From: DATARH01 sp050181375
GTDB taxonomy: Bacteria > Pseudomonadota > Alphaproteobacteria > ATCC43930 > CGMCC-115725
Length of the DNA: 32,620 bases
Assembly (NCBI GenBank): GCA_050181375.1
Contig: JBFXDF010000010.1
Coordinates: 1-32,620 of the forward strand
Direction: 5' to 3'
Shown here: piece by piece, positions 24,645-32,395 of the stretch
How the letters are laid out: each line of letters opens with the position of its first letter
How positions within the stretch are numbered: position 1 is the stretch's first letter
Notes under the pieces: generated by a model
The model's database searches: none
What the model saw: the letters and a program-made list of their open reading frames with translations, nothing else
What the model was told of the DNA's origin: nothing
Translations under genes and position numbers: made by a program

Positions 24645-24689
24645 CGGCGTCGAGCAAAGCGCGGGTGTCGCGAAAACATCGGCGGGAGG

Positions 24690-25979
24690 CTAGGAGGCCG
24701 GCTTACCGTCGTCAATAGAGCCGTCATCGCCGGCCGGCCGCCGCTCCCGCGCGATCAGCTCGCCGAGACACGCGAGGCAGGCGGCGCGGTCGGCGCGAAA
24801 ATCGCCCGCTTCCCACCAGCAGCGCACCGTCGCGAGCAGCCGCCCGACATCGGGGCCGGGCGATACGCCGAGCGCCATCACATCGCGCCCGCCGATCGGG
24901 AAATGGGGCGCCTCCCAGGCGGCGGCGCACGCCAGCAATTCGGCCAGCCTATTCCGGTCCAGACGCCCCTCGGCGGCGAGCAGCAGCGCCAGATCGCGAA
25001 CCCGATCGGCGCCGAGCCGGTACAGCGCGCGCCGCCGCTCTTTCCCGTCAGCGGCCGGATCGAGCGGCCAGGGCCGCGCCAAGCCGGCGAGCCGGTCGCG
25101 CATCGCGTTCGACAGATGCAGCCGCTCGACCAGCAGCGCCGCGCCCTCGGGATCGACATCGACGAGAGCCGCCAACCGCAGCACCGGGTCCGCTACGGGC
25201 TCCAGCGGAAGCAGGGCTTGCAGCCGGTCGAGCCGCGTCGCCTCGGGCAGGATCGCGGCGAGAACCCCATCGTCGCGCATCATGCGCAGCGCCGGCACGG
25301 GGTCGGCGATAGCCAGCAGCCGCAGCACTTCCTGAGCGACGCGCTCGGCCGACAAGGTTGGCAGCAGCGGGACCGCGCCGCGGCACGCCGCGCGCGCCGC
25401 CTGGTCGCCTACGCCCCGGCCAAAGCGCGCCTCGAAGCGGTAATAGCGCAACACGCGCAGCACGTCCTCGGCGATGCGCCGCACCGGCTCGCCGACAAAC
25501 CGCACGCGATGCGCCGCGAGATCGGCCAGCCCGCCGACCGGGTCGTGGACGGTGCCGTCCGGATCGAGATAGAGCGCGTTGATCGTGAAATCGCGCCGCG
25601 CCGCGTCCTCGCTCCAGTCGGCGCCGAACGCGACGCGAGCGTGCCGTCCGTAGGTCTCGACATCGCGCCGCAGCGTCGTGATTTCGAAATGCCGCGGCGG
25701 CAGCCCCCCGTCGGCCAAATCCGGGGGATTGACGACCGCCGTGACGGTGCCGTGCACGATGCCGGTGGGTACCGCCTTGATGCCGGCTTTTTCGAGCGCC
25801 GCGATGATTTGCTCGGGCCGCGCCGGTGTCGCGAGGTCGATATCGGCGCTTGGCCGCCCGAGCAGCGCGTCGCGCACGCAACCGCCGACAAAACGCGCCT
25901 CGATGCCAGCCGCCCGCAGCGCATCAAGCAGCACACGCGTCGTCGGTTCATCGATCCAGGGCGGCGCGACACGGGTCAC
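24690..25979 (-). CDS. cca: CCA tRNA nucleotidyltransferase
   Basis: This 429-residue protein is a class II nucleotidyltransferase of the CCA-adding or poly(A) polymerase type, which builds or repairs tRNA 3' ends. The head domain has VGGCVRDALLGRPSADIDLAT with catalytic Asp46 and Asp48, then RRDFTINALYLDPDG and GEPVRRIAEDVLRVLRYYRFEARFG. The C-terminal half is helical and shows the alphaproteobacterial PcnB/CCA layout. The start is GTG 25979 with GGGGGTCCGG upstream; no ATG gives the same N terminus. Its stop lies 190 bases before the argC ATG on the same strand, with a terminator between. It starts 24 bases after the stop of the LLM gene, suggesting co-transcription. Confidence 0.93.
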   Translation of the reverse strand: MTRVAPPWIDEPTTRVLLDALRAAGIEARFVGGCVRDALLGRPSADIDLATPARPEQIIAALEKAGIKAVPTGIVHGTVTAVVNPPDLADGGLPPRHFEITTLRRDVETYGRHARVAFGADWSEDAARRDFTINALYLDPDGTVHDPVGGLADLAAHRVRFVGEPVRRIAEDVLRVLRYYRFEARFGRGVGDQAARAACRGAVPLLPTLSAERVAQEVLRLLAIADPVPALRMMRDDGVLAAILPEATRLDRLQALLPLEPVADPVLRLAALVDVDPEGAALLVERLHLSNAMRDRLAGLARPWPLDPAADGKERRRALYRLGADRVRDLALLLAAEGRLDRNRLAELLACAAAWEAPHFPIGGRDVMALGVSPGPDVGRLLATVRCWWEAGDFRADRAACLACLGELIARERRPAGDDGSIDDGKPAS

Positions 25980-26003
25980 ACCGGACCCCCGTCCTAGGCT
26001 CGT

Positions 26004-26828
26004 TTAAACAAACTCGCGGACGCGCTCGACATCGTCGAGTTCGCCGTAATGCGAGCCGATCAGGACCTCGTCGAACCCCATATCGACCAGACGACGCATG
26101 CGGCGGCGCGCCTCATCGGGCGGGCAGATCAGGTTGAAATGCGCCAACCGCGCCAGCTCCGCCGATTGCGGGCGTTCTTTCAGATCGATCGACACGTTGG
26201 CGAGCACCGCGTTGGTGCCGCCGGCCTCGCGGTAGATCTTCATCCCGCCTTCGAGGTCTTCGAGCGTGCTGTAGCGGCCCGACGGGGTCCAGCCCTGCGC
26301 CTGGTCGGCGGCGTAGGTGATCCAGCGCGGGCTGCGCCAGGCGCCGATCAGGATCGGCGGGCCGCCCCGGCAGCCGGGCCACATCGACAAGGCGCCGCCA
26401 TTGACCGGCTCGCCGTTCCACACCTTGCGCATCGTATCGATCGCCTGCCGGAACGCGCGGAACCGGTGATCGTAGTCGTAGCCGAGCAGTTCGAAATCGT
26501 CGCGGGTCGAGCCGCTGCCGATGCCGAGACGCAGCCGCCCGCCCGACAGCGCCTGCACCGACTGCACGCGGTGGGCCAGCTCGACCGGGTTGCGCAGCGG
26601 CAATTGCAGGACGCTGATGCCGAGTTCGACTCGTTTTGTCACCCCGGACAAAGCCGCGAGCACCGATAGCGGGTCGAGCGTCGCCCGGCCCCGGCCCAGC
26701 GAATCGCCGAGCCATATTCCGGGAAACCCGGCGTCCTCGGTGCGCCGCGCCAGATCCCCGATCCGGTCGATCAACCCGCTATCGGGGTCGGCGGCCGGGG
26801 TGATCCGCAGCATCGTGCTTACGCGCAT
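26004..26828 (-). CDS. LLM class oxidoreductase (short luciferase-like)
   Basis: This 274-residue protein is a short member of the luciferase-like monooxygenase superfamily. Visible marks are GFPGIWLGDS near the N terminus, VELGISVLQLPLRNPVELAHRVQSVQALSGGRLRLGIGSGS in the first half and GWTPSGRYSTLEDL later. This shape is nearer to F420-type or small FMN-type LLM proteins than to the 336-residue protein at 4915-5925. GGAGGG lies 7 bases before the ATG. The cca gene follows 24 bases downstream, so it probably shares a transcript. Cofactor and substrate unknown. Confidence 0.87.
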   Translation of the reverse strand: MRVSTMLRITPAADPDSGLIDRIGDLARRTEDAGFPGIWLGDSLGRGRATLDPLSVLAALSGVTKRVELGISVLQLPLRNPVELAHRVQSVQALSGGRLRLGIGSGSTRDDFELLGYDYDHRFRAFRQAIDTMRKVWNGEPVNGGALSMWPGCRGGPPILIGAWRSPRWITYAADQAQGWTPSGRYSTLEDLEGGMKIYREAGGTNAVLANVSIDLKERPQSAELARLAHFNLICPPDEARRRMRRLVDMGFDEVLIGSHYGELDDVERVREFV

Positions 26829-27020
26829 TTCCGACCCTCCGAAGCAGTGGTTCGCATTTGCATCGACAGCGTGCGTCCCGTGCGTCCGTCGAAGCCTCGC
26901 GGATTTCTCCCTGGATCAGGTCCGGGGCGGGCTCTCGGGCCGGCCAGGGCGGGACCTGGGGACGAGGCAGCTTGCATGGCTGCCCATATGCGAAAGTTCA
27001 AGCGGGCGGCACAAGCTTGA

Positions 27021-27050
27021 AAAAAGCGCGGGCCGAAGCCCGCGCTTTTT
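27021..27050. terminator. Bidirectional intrinsic terminator after clpB
   Basis: AAAAAGCGCGGGC (27021-27033) and GCCCGCGCTTTTT (27038-27050) form a 13-base stem around CGAA, which reads TTCG on the minus strand. It lies 34 bases after the clpB stop. T-runs on both strands make it able to work in either direction. Confidence 0.92.
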
Positions 27051-27083
27051 CCGTTTTGACGCCGGTTCGACACCGGCGGAGCG

Positions 27084-29696
27084 CTACTGCGCCGCCATCG
27101 CGCCAGGGATAGCGCCAGGGGCGGCCTCGCCGATCACCAGCCCCAGAGGGCTGGCGCCGATATGCACGGTCGAGCCGTCGGGGATGCTGCCTTCGAGGAT
27201 CTTCTGCGCCAGCGGGTTCTGCAATTCGCGCTGGATCACCCGCTTCAACGGCCTGGCGCCGTAGACCGGGTCGTAGCCCTTGTCCGCGAGCCAGGTTTCG
27301 GCCGCCTGGTCGAGGTCGAGTTCGATCTTGCGCTCGGCCAAGAGCCTCTTCAGATGGCGCAGCTGGATTTCGACGATGCCTTTCATGTCGGCGCGCGACA
27401 GGCGCCGGAACAGCAGGATTTCGTCGAGCCGGTTCAGGAACTCGGGACGGAACGCGGCGCGCACCGCCTCCATGACCAGGGGCCGGGCCTGCTCGATATC
27501 GGCGCCGTCGGGCAGGCTCGCGATCGCGTCGCTGCCGAGGTTCGAGGTCAACACGATCAGCGTGTTGCGGAAATCGACCGTCCTGCCCTGGCCGTCGGTC
27601 AGCCGCCCGTCGTCGAGCACCTGCAGCAGCACGTTGAACACGTCGGGGTGGGCCTTCTCGATCTCGTCGAACAGGATCACCTGATACGGCCGCCGCCGCA
27701 CCGCCTCGGTCAGGGCGCCGCCCTCGTCATAGCCGACATAGCCCGGCGGGGCGCCGATCAGCCGCGCGACCGAGTGCTTCTCCATGTATTCCGACATGTC
27801 GATGCGCACCATCGCGCTCTCGTCGTCGAACAGGAATTCGGCTAGCGCTTTGGTCAGCTCGGTCTTGCCGACGCCGGTGGGACCGAGGAACAGAAACGAG
27901 CCGATCGGGCGGTTCGGGTCCTGCAGCCCGGCGCGGGCGCGGCGGATCGCGTTCGACACGGCAACCACCGCCTCGTGCTGTCCGATCACGCGGCGGCCGA
28001 GGTTCTGCTCCATCTGCAACAGCTTATCGCGCTCGCCTTCGAGCATCTTGTCGACCGGGATGCCGGTCCAGCGCGACACGACGCCGGCAATGTCCTCGGC
28101 GGTAACCGCCTCGTTGAGCATGCGCGCCTTTTCGGCGCCCTCGGCCTCGTGGAGCTGCTTTTCGAGCTGCGGAATGACACCGTAGGTCAATTCGCCGGCG
28201 CGGCCCCAATCGCCGCGGCGCTGCGCCTGTTCCAGCTCGGCGCGGGCATGGTCAAGTTCTTCCTTGAGCTTCTGCGCGCTCGCCAGCTTCGATTTCTCGG
28301 CTTGCCACTCGGCGGTCAGCTCGGCCGAGCGCTGCTCCAGCTCCTCCAGCTCCTTTTCGAGCTTTTTCAGGCGGTCCTGCGACGCCGGGTCGTGCTCCTT
28401 CTTCAAGGCTTCGCGCTCGATTTTCAACTGCACGATGCGGCGGTCGAGTTCGTCGATCTCCTCGGGCTTCGAATCGACCTCCATCCTGAGCCGCGAGGCG
28501 GCCTCGTCCATCAGGTCGATCGCCTTGTCAGGCAGAAACCGGTCGGTGATGTAGCGGTGCGACAGCGTCGCGGCCGCGACGATCGCGCCGTCGGTGATGC
28601 GCACGCCGTGGTGCACCTCGTATTTTTCCTTGATGCCCCTGAGGATCGAGATCGTGTCCTCGACCGACGGCTCGCTGACAAACACCGGCTGAAAGCGTCG
28701 CGCCAGCGCCGCGTCCTTTTCGATGTGCTTCCTGTATTCGTCCAAGGTCGTCGCGCCGACGCAGTGCAATTCGCCGCGCGCCAAGGCCGGTTTCAGCATG
28801 TTCGAGGCGTCCATCGCGCCCTCGGCCTTGCCGGCCCCGACCAGCGTATGCAGTTCGTCGATAAACACGACGATCTCGCCGGCCGCCGCGGTGATCTCCT
28901 GCAATACGGCTTTCAAGCGCTCCTCGAACTCGCCGCGGTATTTCGCGCCGGCCACCATCGCGCCGAGATCGAGCGCCATCAGGCGCTTGTCCTTGAGGCT
29001 CTCCGGCACGTCGCCGTTGACGATGCGCAACGCCAGCCCCTCGACGATCGCGGTTTTGCCGACACCGGGTTCGCCGATCAGCACCGGGTTGTTCTTGGTG
29101 CGCCGCGACAGCACCTGGATCGTGCGCCGGATTTCCTCGTCGCGGCCGATGACCGGGTCGAGTTTGCCCTCGCGCGCCGCCTCGGTCAGGTCGCGGGCAT
29201 ATTTCTTCAAGGCGTCATAGCCTTCCTCGGCCGAGGCGCTCTCGGCCTTGCGCCCCTTGCGCAACTGCTCGATCGCGGCGTTGAGGCTCTGCGGCGTGAC
29301 CCCGCCCGCCGCCAGCGCCTTGCCCGACGGCGTGTCCTTCGCCATCGCCAGCGCCAGCAGCAGCCGCTCGACGGTCACATAGCTGTCGCCGGCCTTCTCG
29401 GCGATCTTCTCGGCCTGATCGAAAACCCGCGCCAGCTCCGGCGCCATATAAACCTGACCGGCGCCGCTGCCCTCGACCCGCGGCAGCTTGTTGAGTTCGG
29501 CCTCGATCTGGGCCAGCACGATCTTCGGATCGCCTCCGGCCGCCTCGATCAGATTGGCGCAGAGACCTTCCTTGTCCTCCAGCAGCACCTTCGCGAGGTG
29601 CTCCGGCGTCAGACGCTGATGCCCGCTGCGCAGCGCCAGCGTTTGCGCCGATTGGACAAACCCTTTCGAGCGCTCGGTATATTTTTCCAGATCCAT
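27084..29696 (-). CDS. clpB: ATP-dependent chaperone ClpB
   Basis: This 870-residue AAA+ disaggregase rescues aggregated proteins together with DnaK. Domains are in order: N-terminal Clp domain (MDLEKYTERSKGFVQ, two repeats), first ATPase with Walker A GEPGVGKT (208-215) and VFIDELHTLVGAG, the long coiled-coil middle domain rich in Glu, Lys and Arg (about 405-525), and the second ATPase with FLGPTGVGKTELTKALAEF and RIDMSEYMEKHSVARLIGAPPGYVGY. The middle domain separates it from ClpA. ATG 29696 has GGGAGGG 6 bases before it; the upstream extension to 29795 includes the promoter. A sigma-32-like promoter is present at 29763-29791 and a strong terminator follows the gene. Confidence 0.97.
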   Translation of the reverse strand: MDLEKYTERSKGFVQSAQTLALRSGHQRLTPEHLAKVLLEDKEGLCANLIEAAGGDPKIVLAQIEAELNKLPRVEGSGAGQVYMAPELARVFDQAEKIAEKAGDSYVTVERLLLALAMAKDTPSGKALAAGGVTPQSLNAAIEQLRKGRKAESASAEEGYDALKKYARDLTEAAREGKLDPVIGRDEEIRRTIQVLSRRTKNNPVLIGEPGVGKTAIVEGLALRIVNGDVPESLKDKRLMALDLGAMVAGAKYRGEFEERLKAVLQEITAAAGEIVVFIDELHTLVGAGKAEGAMDASNMLKPALARGELHCVGATTLDEYRKHIEKDAALARRFQPVFVSEPSVEDTISILRGIKEKYEVHHGVRITDGAIVAAATLSHRYITDRFLPDKAIDLMDEAASRLRMEVDSKPEEIDELDRRIVQLKIEREALKKEHDPASQDRLKKLEKELEELEQRSAELTAEWQAEKSKLASAQKLKEELDHARAELEQAQRRGDWGRAGELTYGVIPQLEKQLHEAEGAEKARMLNEAVTAEDIAGVVSRWTGIPVDKMLEGERDKLLQMEQNLGRRVIGQHEAVVAVSNAIRRARAGLQDPNRPIGSFLFLGPTGVGKTELTKALAEFLFDDESAMVRIDMSEYMEKHSVARLIGAPPGYVGYDEGGALTEAVRRRPYQVILFDEIEKAHPDVFNVLLQVLDDGRLTDGQGRTVDFRNTLIVLTSNLGSDAIASLPDGADIEQARPLVMEAVRAAFRPEFLNRLDEILLFRRLSRADMKGIVEIQLRHLKRLLAERKIELDLDQAAETWLADKGYDPVYGARPLKRVIQRELQNPLAQKILEGSIPDGSTVHIGASPLGLVIGEAAPGAIPGAMAAQ

Positions 29697-29762
29697 GTAG
29701 ACCCTCCCGTGAACCGGCCGCGATGTCCCGATAAGGCGACCGCCGCGACCCTTCGTTCTCCG

Positions 29763-29791
29763 ATATGGTGTTGCCGATCCGCCACAGCAAG
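29763..29791 (-). promoter_or_regulatory. Sigma-32 (RpoH) type promoter of clpB
   Basis: On the minus strand CTTG (29791-29788) is followed after 17 bases by CACCATAT (29770-29763). This matches the heat-shock pattern CTTG-N16/17-CCCCATNT with one change in the minus-10 element. It leaves a leader of about 60 bases before the clpB start, as expected for a heat-shock gene. Confidence 0.7.
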
Positions 29792-29813
29792 GCACGGGCG
29801 GCGGCCCGCCGTT

Positions 29814-29829
29814 ATTGAGCTAACTCAAT
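29814..29829. repeat. Short palindrome ATTGAG-N4-CTCAAT upstream of the clpB promoter
   Basis: ATTGAG (29814-29819) and CTCAAT (29824-29829) flank CTAA. It lies about 25 bases upstream of the clpB minus-35 element, so it could bind an upstream regulator. No known consensus matched. Confidence 0.3.
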
Positions 29830-29859
29830 GTTCGGCAAGTAGTTTCAGAGCCGATAACG

Positions 29860-29991
29860 CCCCTCTCCCGCATTGCGGGAGGGGAGGGGCCCGGCGCAAC
29901 GCACCGGGAGGGTGAGGGTCACACCGCCGCAACACCCTCCCCGCCTTCGGGCTTTGCCCTCAGGCACCCTCTCCCGCATTGCGGGAGAGGG
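29860..29991. repeat. Composite hairpin repeat between clpB and rnd
   Basis: Two related hairpins face each other: CTCCCGC-ATT-GCGGGAG (29865-29881) and a perfect 11-base stem CCCTCTCCCGC-ATT-GCGGGAGAGGG (29967-29991). Between them GGAGGGTGAGGGT and ACACCCTCC are also mutually complementary. This is a common alphaproteobacterial intergenic repeat. It begins four bases after the rnd stop on the minus strand and may serve as its terminator. The gap 29697-29994 holds no other gene. Confidence 0.65.
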
Positions 29992-29994
29992 ACT

Positions 29995-31161
29995 TTACGC
30001 CCCCTCGCGTCCCGGCAGCTTCACCAGTTCGATGCGGTTCCTGCCGGCGGTCAGCGCGAGGCGGCCGTGTTTCAGCGCCAGCGCGTCATTGCCAAAGACC
30101 TCGCGCCGCCAGCCCGACAGCGCCGGGACGGGGGCGTCGTCGTCGGCGGCGATCGCCTCGAGATCGTCGGACGACGCGATCAGCTTCTGCGCCACCTGCG
30201 AATCCTCGACGCGCTGCTTCAACAGCACGCGCAGCAATTCGATCAGCGGCCCGATGCCGGGCGGCGGTTCGCCCTTGCCCAGGATGGCGGGCGGCGGGTC
30301 CGGGTCCTTCAACCCCGCGGCCACCGCGTCGAGGATGTCCTGGCCGAGCTTGCCCTCGGCGACGCCGCGCGGCAGGCTGCGGGTGCGCGCCAGGTGCTCG
30401 ATCGTTTTTGGCGCGTGCGCGGCGATCTCCAGCACGGCTTCGTCCTTCATGATCCGGCCGCGCGGCAGATCGCGTTGCTGCGCCGCCGCCTCGCGCCATG
30501 CGGCGACCGCCTTCAAGACGCCGAGAAACCGCCGGTCGGCCGGGCCGCGCAGCCGGAAGCGCCGCCATGCCTCCTCGGGGTCGGTGCGGTAGATCGCCGG
30601 ATCGACCAGATTGTCCATCTCCTCGGCGAACCAGCCGGCGCGGCCGTTTTTGCCGAGGATCCGCTGCAGCCCCTCGTACACCGTGCGCAGGTGGATCACG
30701 TCGGCCAGCGCGTAGCTGACCTGCCGCTCGGTCAACGGACGCTGCGCCCAATCGGTAAACCGCGAGGCCTTGTCGAGACCGGCGCCGGCCAGCTTCCGCA
30801 CCAGCGTCTCGTAGCTGACCGAGTCGCCAAAGCCGCACACCATCGCGGCGATCTGCGTGTCGAACACCGGATGCGGCACCTTGCCGGACAGCTGGTAGAA
30901 GATTTCGAGGTCCTGGCGCGCCGCGTGAAACACCTTGAGGATTGCGGGATCGGCCATCAGTTCGAGCAGCGGCGCGAGGTCGAGACCGGGCGCGAGCGTA
31001 TCGACCGCTATCGATTCCCCGGGCCCCGCCACCTGCACGAGACACAGGATCGGCCAGTAGGTGCGCTCGCGCATGAACTCGGTATCGACCGCGACGAATT
31101 CGGCGCCTTTCTGCCTCGCGCAAAACGCGGCGAGCGCCTCGGTATCGGCTATCAGTGTCAT
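29995..31161 (-). CDS. rnd: Ribonuclease D
   Basis: This 388-residue 3'-5' exoribonuclease trims tRNA precursors and other structured RNAs. The DEDDy exonuclease motifs are complete: Asp26 and Glu28 in VDTEFM, Asp84 in HAARQDLEIF, and Tyr150 with Asp154 in SYALADVIHL. One or two HRDC domains follow, visible as AVAAWREAAAQQRDLPRGRIMKDEAVLEIA and the later ALLKQRVED region. Length matches family members (about 380). ATG 31161 gives the normal start (MTLIADTEAL); the open frame to 31353 upstream is non-homologous and Arg-rich. The ribosome site is weak (CCGGAA). It is divergent from the peroxiredoxin gene. Confidence 0.95.
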   Translation of the reverse strand: MTLIADTEALAAFCARQKGAEFVAVDTEFMRERTYWPILCLVQVAGPGESIAVDTLAPGLDLAPLLELMADPAILKVFHAARQDLEIFYQLSGKVPHPVFDTQIAAMVCGFGDSVSYETLVRKLAGAGLDKASRFTDWAQRPLTERQVSYALADVIHLRTVYEGLQRILGKNGRAGWFAEEMDNLVDPAIYRTDPEEAWRRFRLRGPADRRFLGVLKAVAAWREAAAQQRDLPRGRIMKDEAVLEIAAHAPKTIEHLARTRSLPRGVAEGKLGQDILDAVAAGLKDPDPPPAILGKGEPPPGIGPLIELLRVLLKQRVEDSQVAQKLIASSDDLEAIAADDDAPVPALSGWRREVFGNDALALKHGRLALTAGRNRIELVKLPGREGA

Positions 31162-31361
31162 TTCCGGCGCTATACACAAAAGTGCCGCATCGAAACAGAG
31201 CGTCGGTTTCGATGGCACGGCCTTGAGCGGCGGAGGGCGCGATAAAAACGCCGCATTTGCGCGCGACGCCGTCCGGCGACAGAACCGCCGGTGTTGTCGG
31301 CGCCGGCGTCCGCCGTGTTGCCCGGCGGATTGGGGCTTGTGCGTCGCGGTCACGACCCCAT

Positions 31362-31378
31362 TTTAGAAATATTCTAAA
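31362..31378 (+). promoter_or_regulatory. Irr/ICE-like iron control box before the peroxiredoxin gene
   Basis: TTTAGAA-ATA-TTCTAAA is a perfect 7-base inverted repeat with a 3-base centre. As I recall it, this is the iron control element (ICE) bound by Irr, the haem-responsive Fur-family regulator of alphaproteobacteria. It ends 14 bases before the ATG and overlaps the likely promoter or transcription start, which fits repression by Irr under low iron. Confidence 0.65.
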
Positions 31379-31392
31379 CTGGAGGGTTGGAG

Positions 31393-31959
31393 ATGGAAGG
31401 ACGCACCGTCCCCGATGTCGTTTTCAAGACCCGAGTGCGCGACGAGAGCATCCCAGGTCCGAACGCGTACCGCTGGCAGGATGTCGACACCGGCGCGCTG
31501 TTCCGGGGCAAGCGGGTCGTCGTGTTTTCGCTGCCCGGCGCGTTTACGCCGACCTGCTCGAACCGGCAGTGCCCGGCCTATGACCTGGTTTACGAGGAAT
31601 TGCTGGAGCATGGGGTGGACGAGGTGTACTGCGTCAGCGTCAACGACGCGTTCGTAATGCACCAATGGGCGAAAACCCTCGGGATCAAGCACATCAAACT
31701 GATCCCCGACGGCAACGGGCACTTCACCCGCCGCATGGGCATGCTGGTCAACAAGGAGCATCTCGGGTTCGGCTACCGCAGCTGGCGGTATTCGATGGTC
31801 GTCAATGACGGCGTCGTCGAAAAGTGGTTCGAGGAGCCCGGCATCAACGACAGCGGTGCCGACGACGACCCGTATGGCGAGACCGATCCGGAGCGGGTGC
31901 TCGCATATTTGGCCAAGGTCGAGGCGGCCCACCCCCGAAAGCTGCGCCGCGCCTCGTGA
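31393..31959 (+). CDS. Peroxiredoxin, Prx5 type
   Basis: This 188-residue thiol peroxidase belongs to the Prx5 (AhpE/PRDX5-like, redoxin) group and reduces H2O2 and alkyl hydroperoxides. The active site is PGAFTPTCS with peroxidatic Cys55; Thr52 and Pro48 are in place, and the conserved Arg is Arg132 in SWRYSMVV. Cys60 and Cys80 are further thiols, either of which could resolve. There is no C-terminal glutaredoxin domain, unlike the hybrid form. The C terminus has an acidic stretch (DSGADDDPYGETDPE) typical of this group. GGAGGG is 6 bases before the ATG; a TTG at 31387 is in frame but less likely. It lies behind an Irr-like box, linking it to iron control. Confidence 0.95.
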   Translation: MEGRTVPDVVFKTRVRDESIPGPNAYRWQDVDTGALFRGKRVVVFSLPGAFTPTCSNRQCPAYDLVYEELLEHGVDEVYCVSVNDAFVMHQWAKTLGIKHIKLIPDGNGHFTRRMGMLVNKEHLGFGYRSWRYSMVVNDGVVEKWFEEPGINDSGADDDPYGETDPERVLAYLAKVEAAHPRKLRRAS

Positions 31960-32094
31960 CCGGGTGCGGCAACAGGCCGCGCCTTGTTAAATCCGGTGCG
32001 GCAATCGTGTTTAAGATGAAATGAACCGGGGTGATGTACCGTTCTTCTGAACGAGAGCGCGAACGGGCAATCTCTGGAACCACGGAAGCAAAAT

Positions 32095-32110
32095 GCGGCG
32101 GCAACGCCGC
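32095..32110 (+). repeat. Small hairpin with GCAA tetraloop before the tiny membrane ORF
   Basis: GCGGCG (32095-32100) and CGCCGC (32105-32110) enclose GCAA, a GNRA loop. The hairpin ends just before AGAGGTG, the likely ribosome site of the small ORF at 32127, so it could affect translation. Confidence 0.4.
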
Positions 32111-32126
32111 AGAGGTGTACGTTTCG

Positions 32127-32252
32127 ATGCGTGACGTAATCGCAGACTGGAAAAGATGGAGCCGCGCCGAGCGCGTGCTCGCGATCCTGGTAATGTTGCT
32201 GATGGTCGCGTTGCCGCTCGGATTGGCGCTGGCCGGTACGGGACGCGTTTAA
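32127..32252 (+). CDS. Small single-helix membrane protein
   Basis: This 41-residue protein has a charged N terminus (MRDVIADWKRWSRAERV) followed by one clear transmembrane helix (LAILVMLLMVALPLGLALAG) and a short tail. The basic segment before the helix predicts an N-in orientation. AGAGG lies about 12 bases before the ATG. An in-frame ATG at 32031 would extend it by 32 residues with no membrane character. Small proteins of this design are common and often unannotated. No family recognised; the probability that it is expressed is moderate. Confidence 0.5.
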   Translation: MRDVIADWKRWSRAERVLAILVMLLMVALPLGLALAGTGRV

Positions 32253-32395
32253 CGGCGGCCCGCCGCCGGCTGGCGCCGCCGCGCGGTGGAGGACCGTGGG
32301 CGGTCGCTGAATTTCAACAAAGCGAGGCTTGGGGCAGCGTTAAACAATCCCTGCGCGTTCGCCGTTCTTTACTCTCGGCTCATGCGGGCTGCGGG

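Noticed and set aside
23349..25997. Plus-strand open frame of 882 codons opposite argC and cca
   Set aside because: Arg/Ala-rich shadow of two well-identified minus-strand genes; it spans both genes and the intergenic terminator.
27061..27077. T-arm-like sequence GCCGG-TTCGACA-CCGGC downstream of clpB
   Set aside because: No matching acceptor, D-arm or anticodon arm is present; the following GGAGCGC has no partner upstream. It is a short hairpin next to the clpB terminator.
27975..29915. Plus-strand open frame of 646 codons opposite clpB
   Set aside because: It mirrors the clpB codons (His/Gln/Leu/Arg-rich composition), has no ribosome site and no recognisable domain; an antisense shadow.
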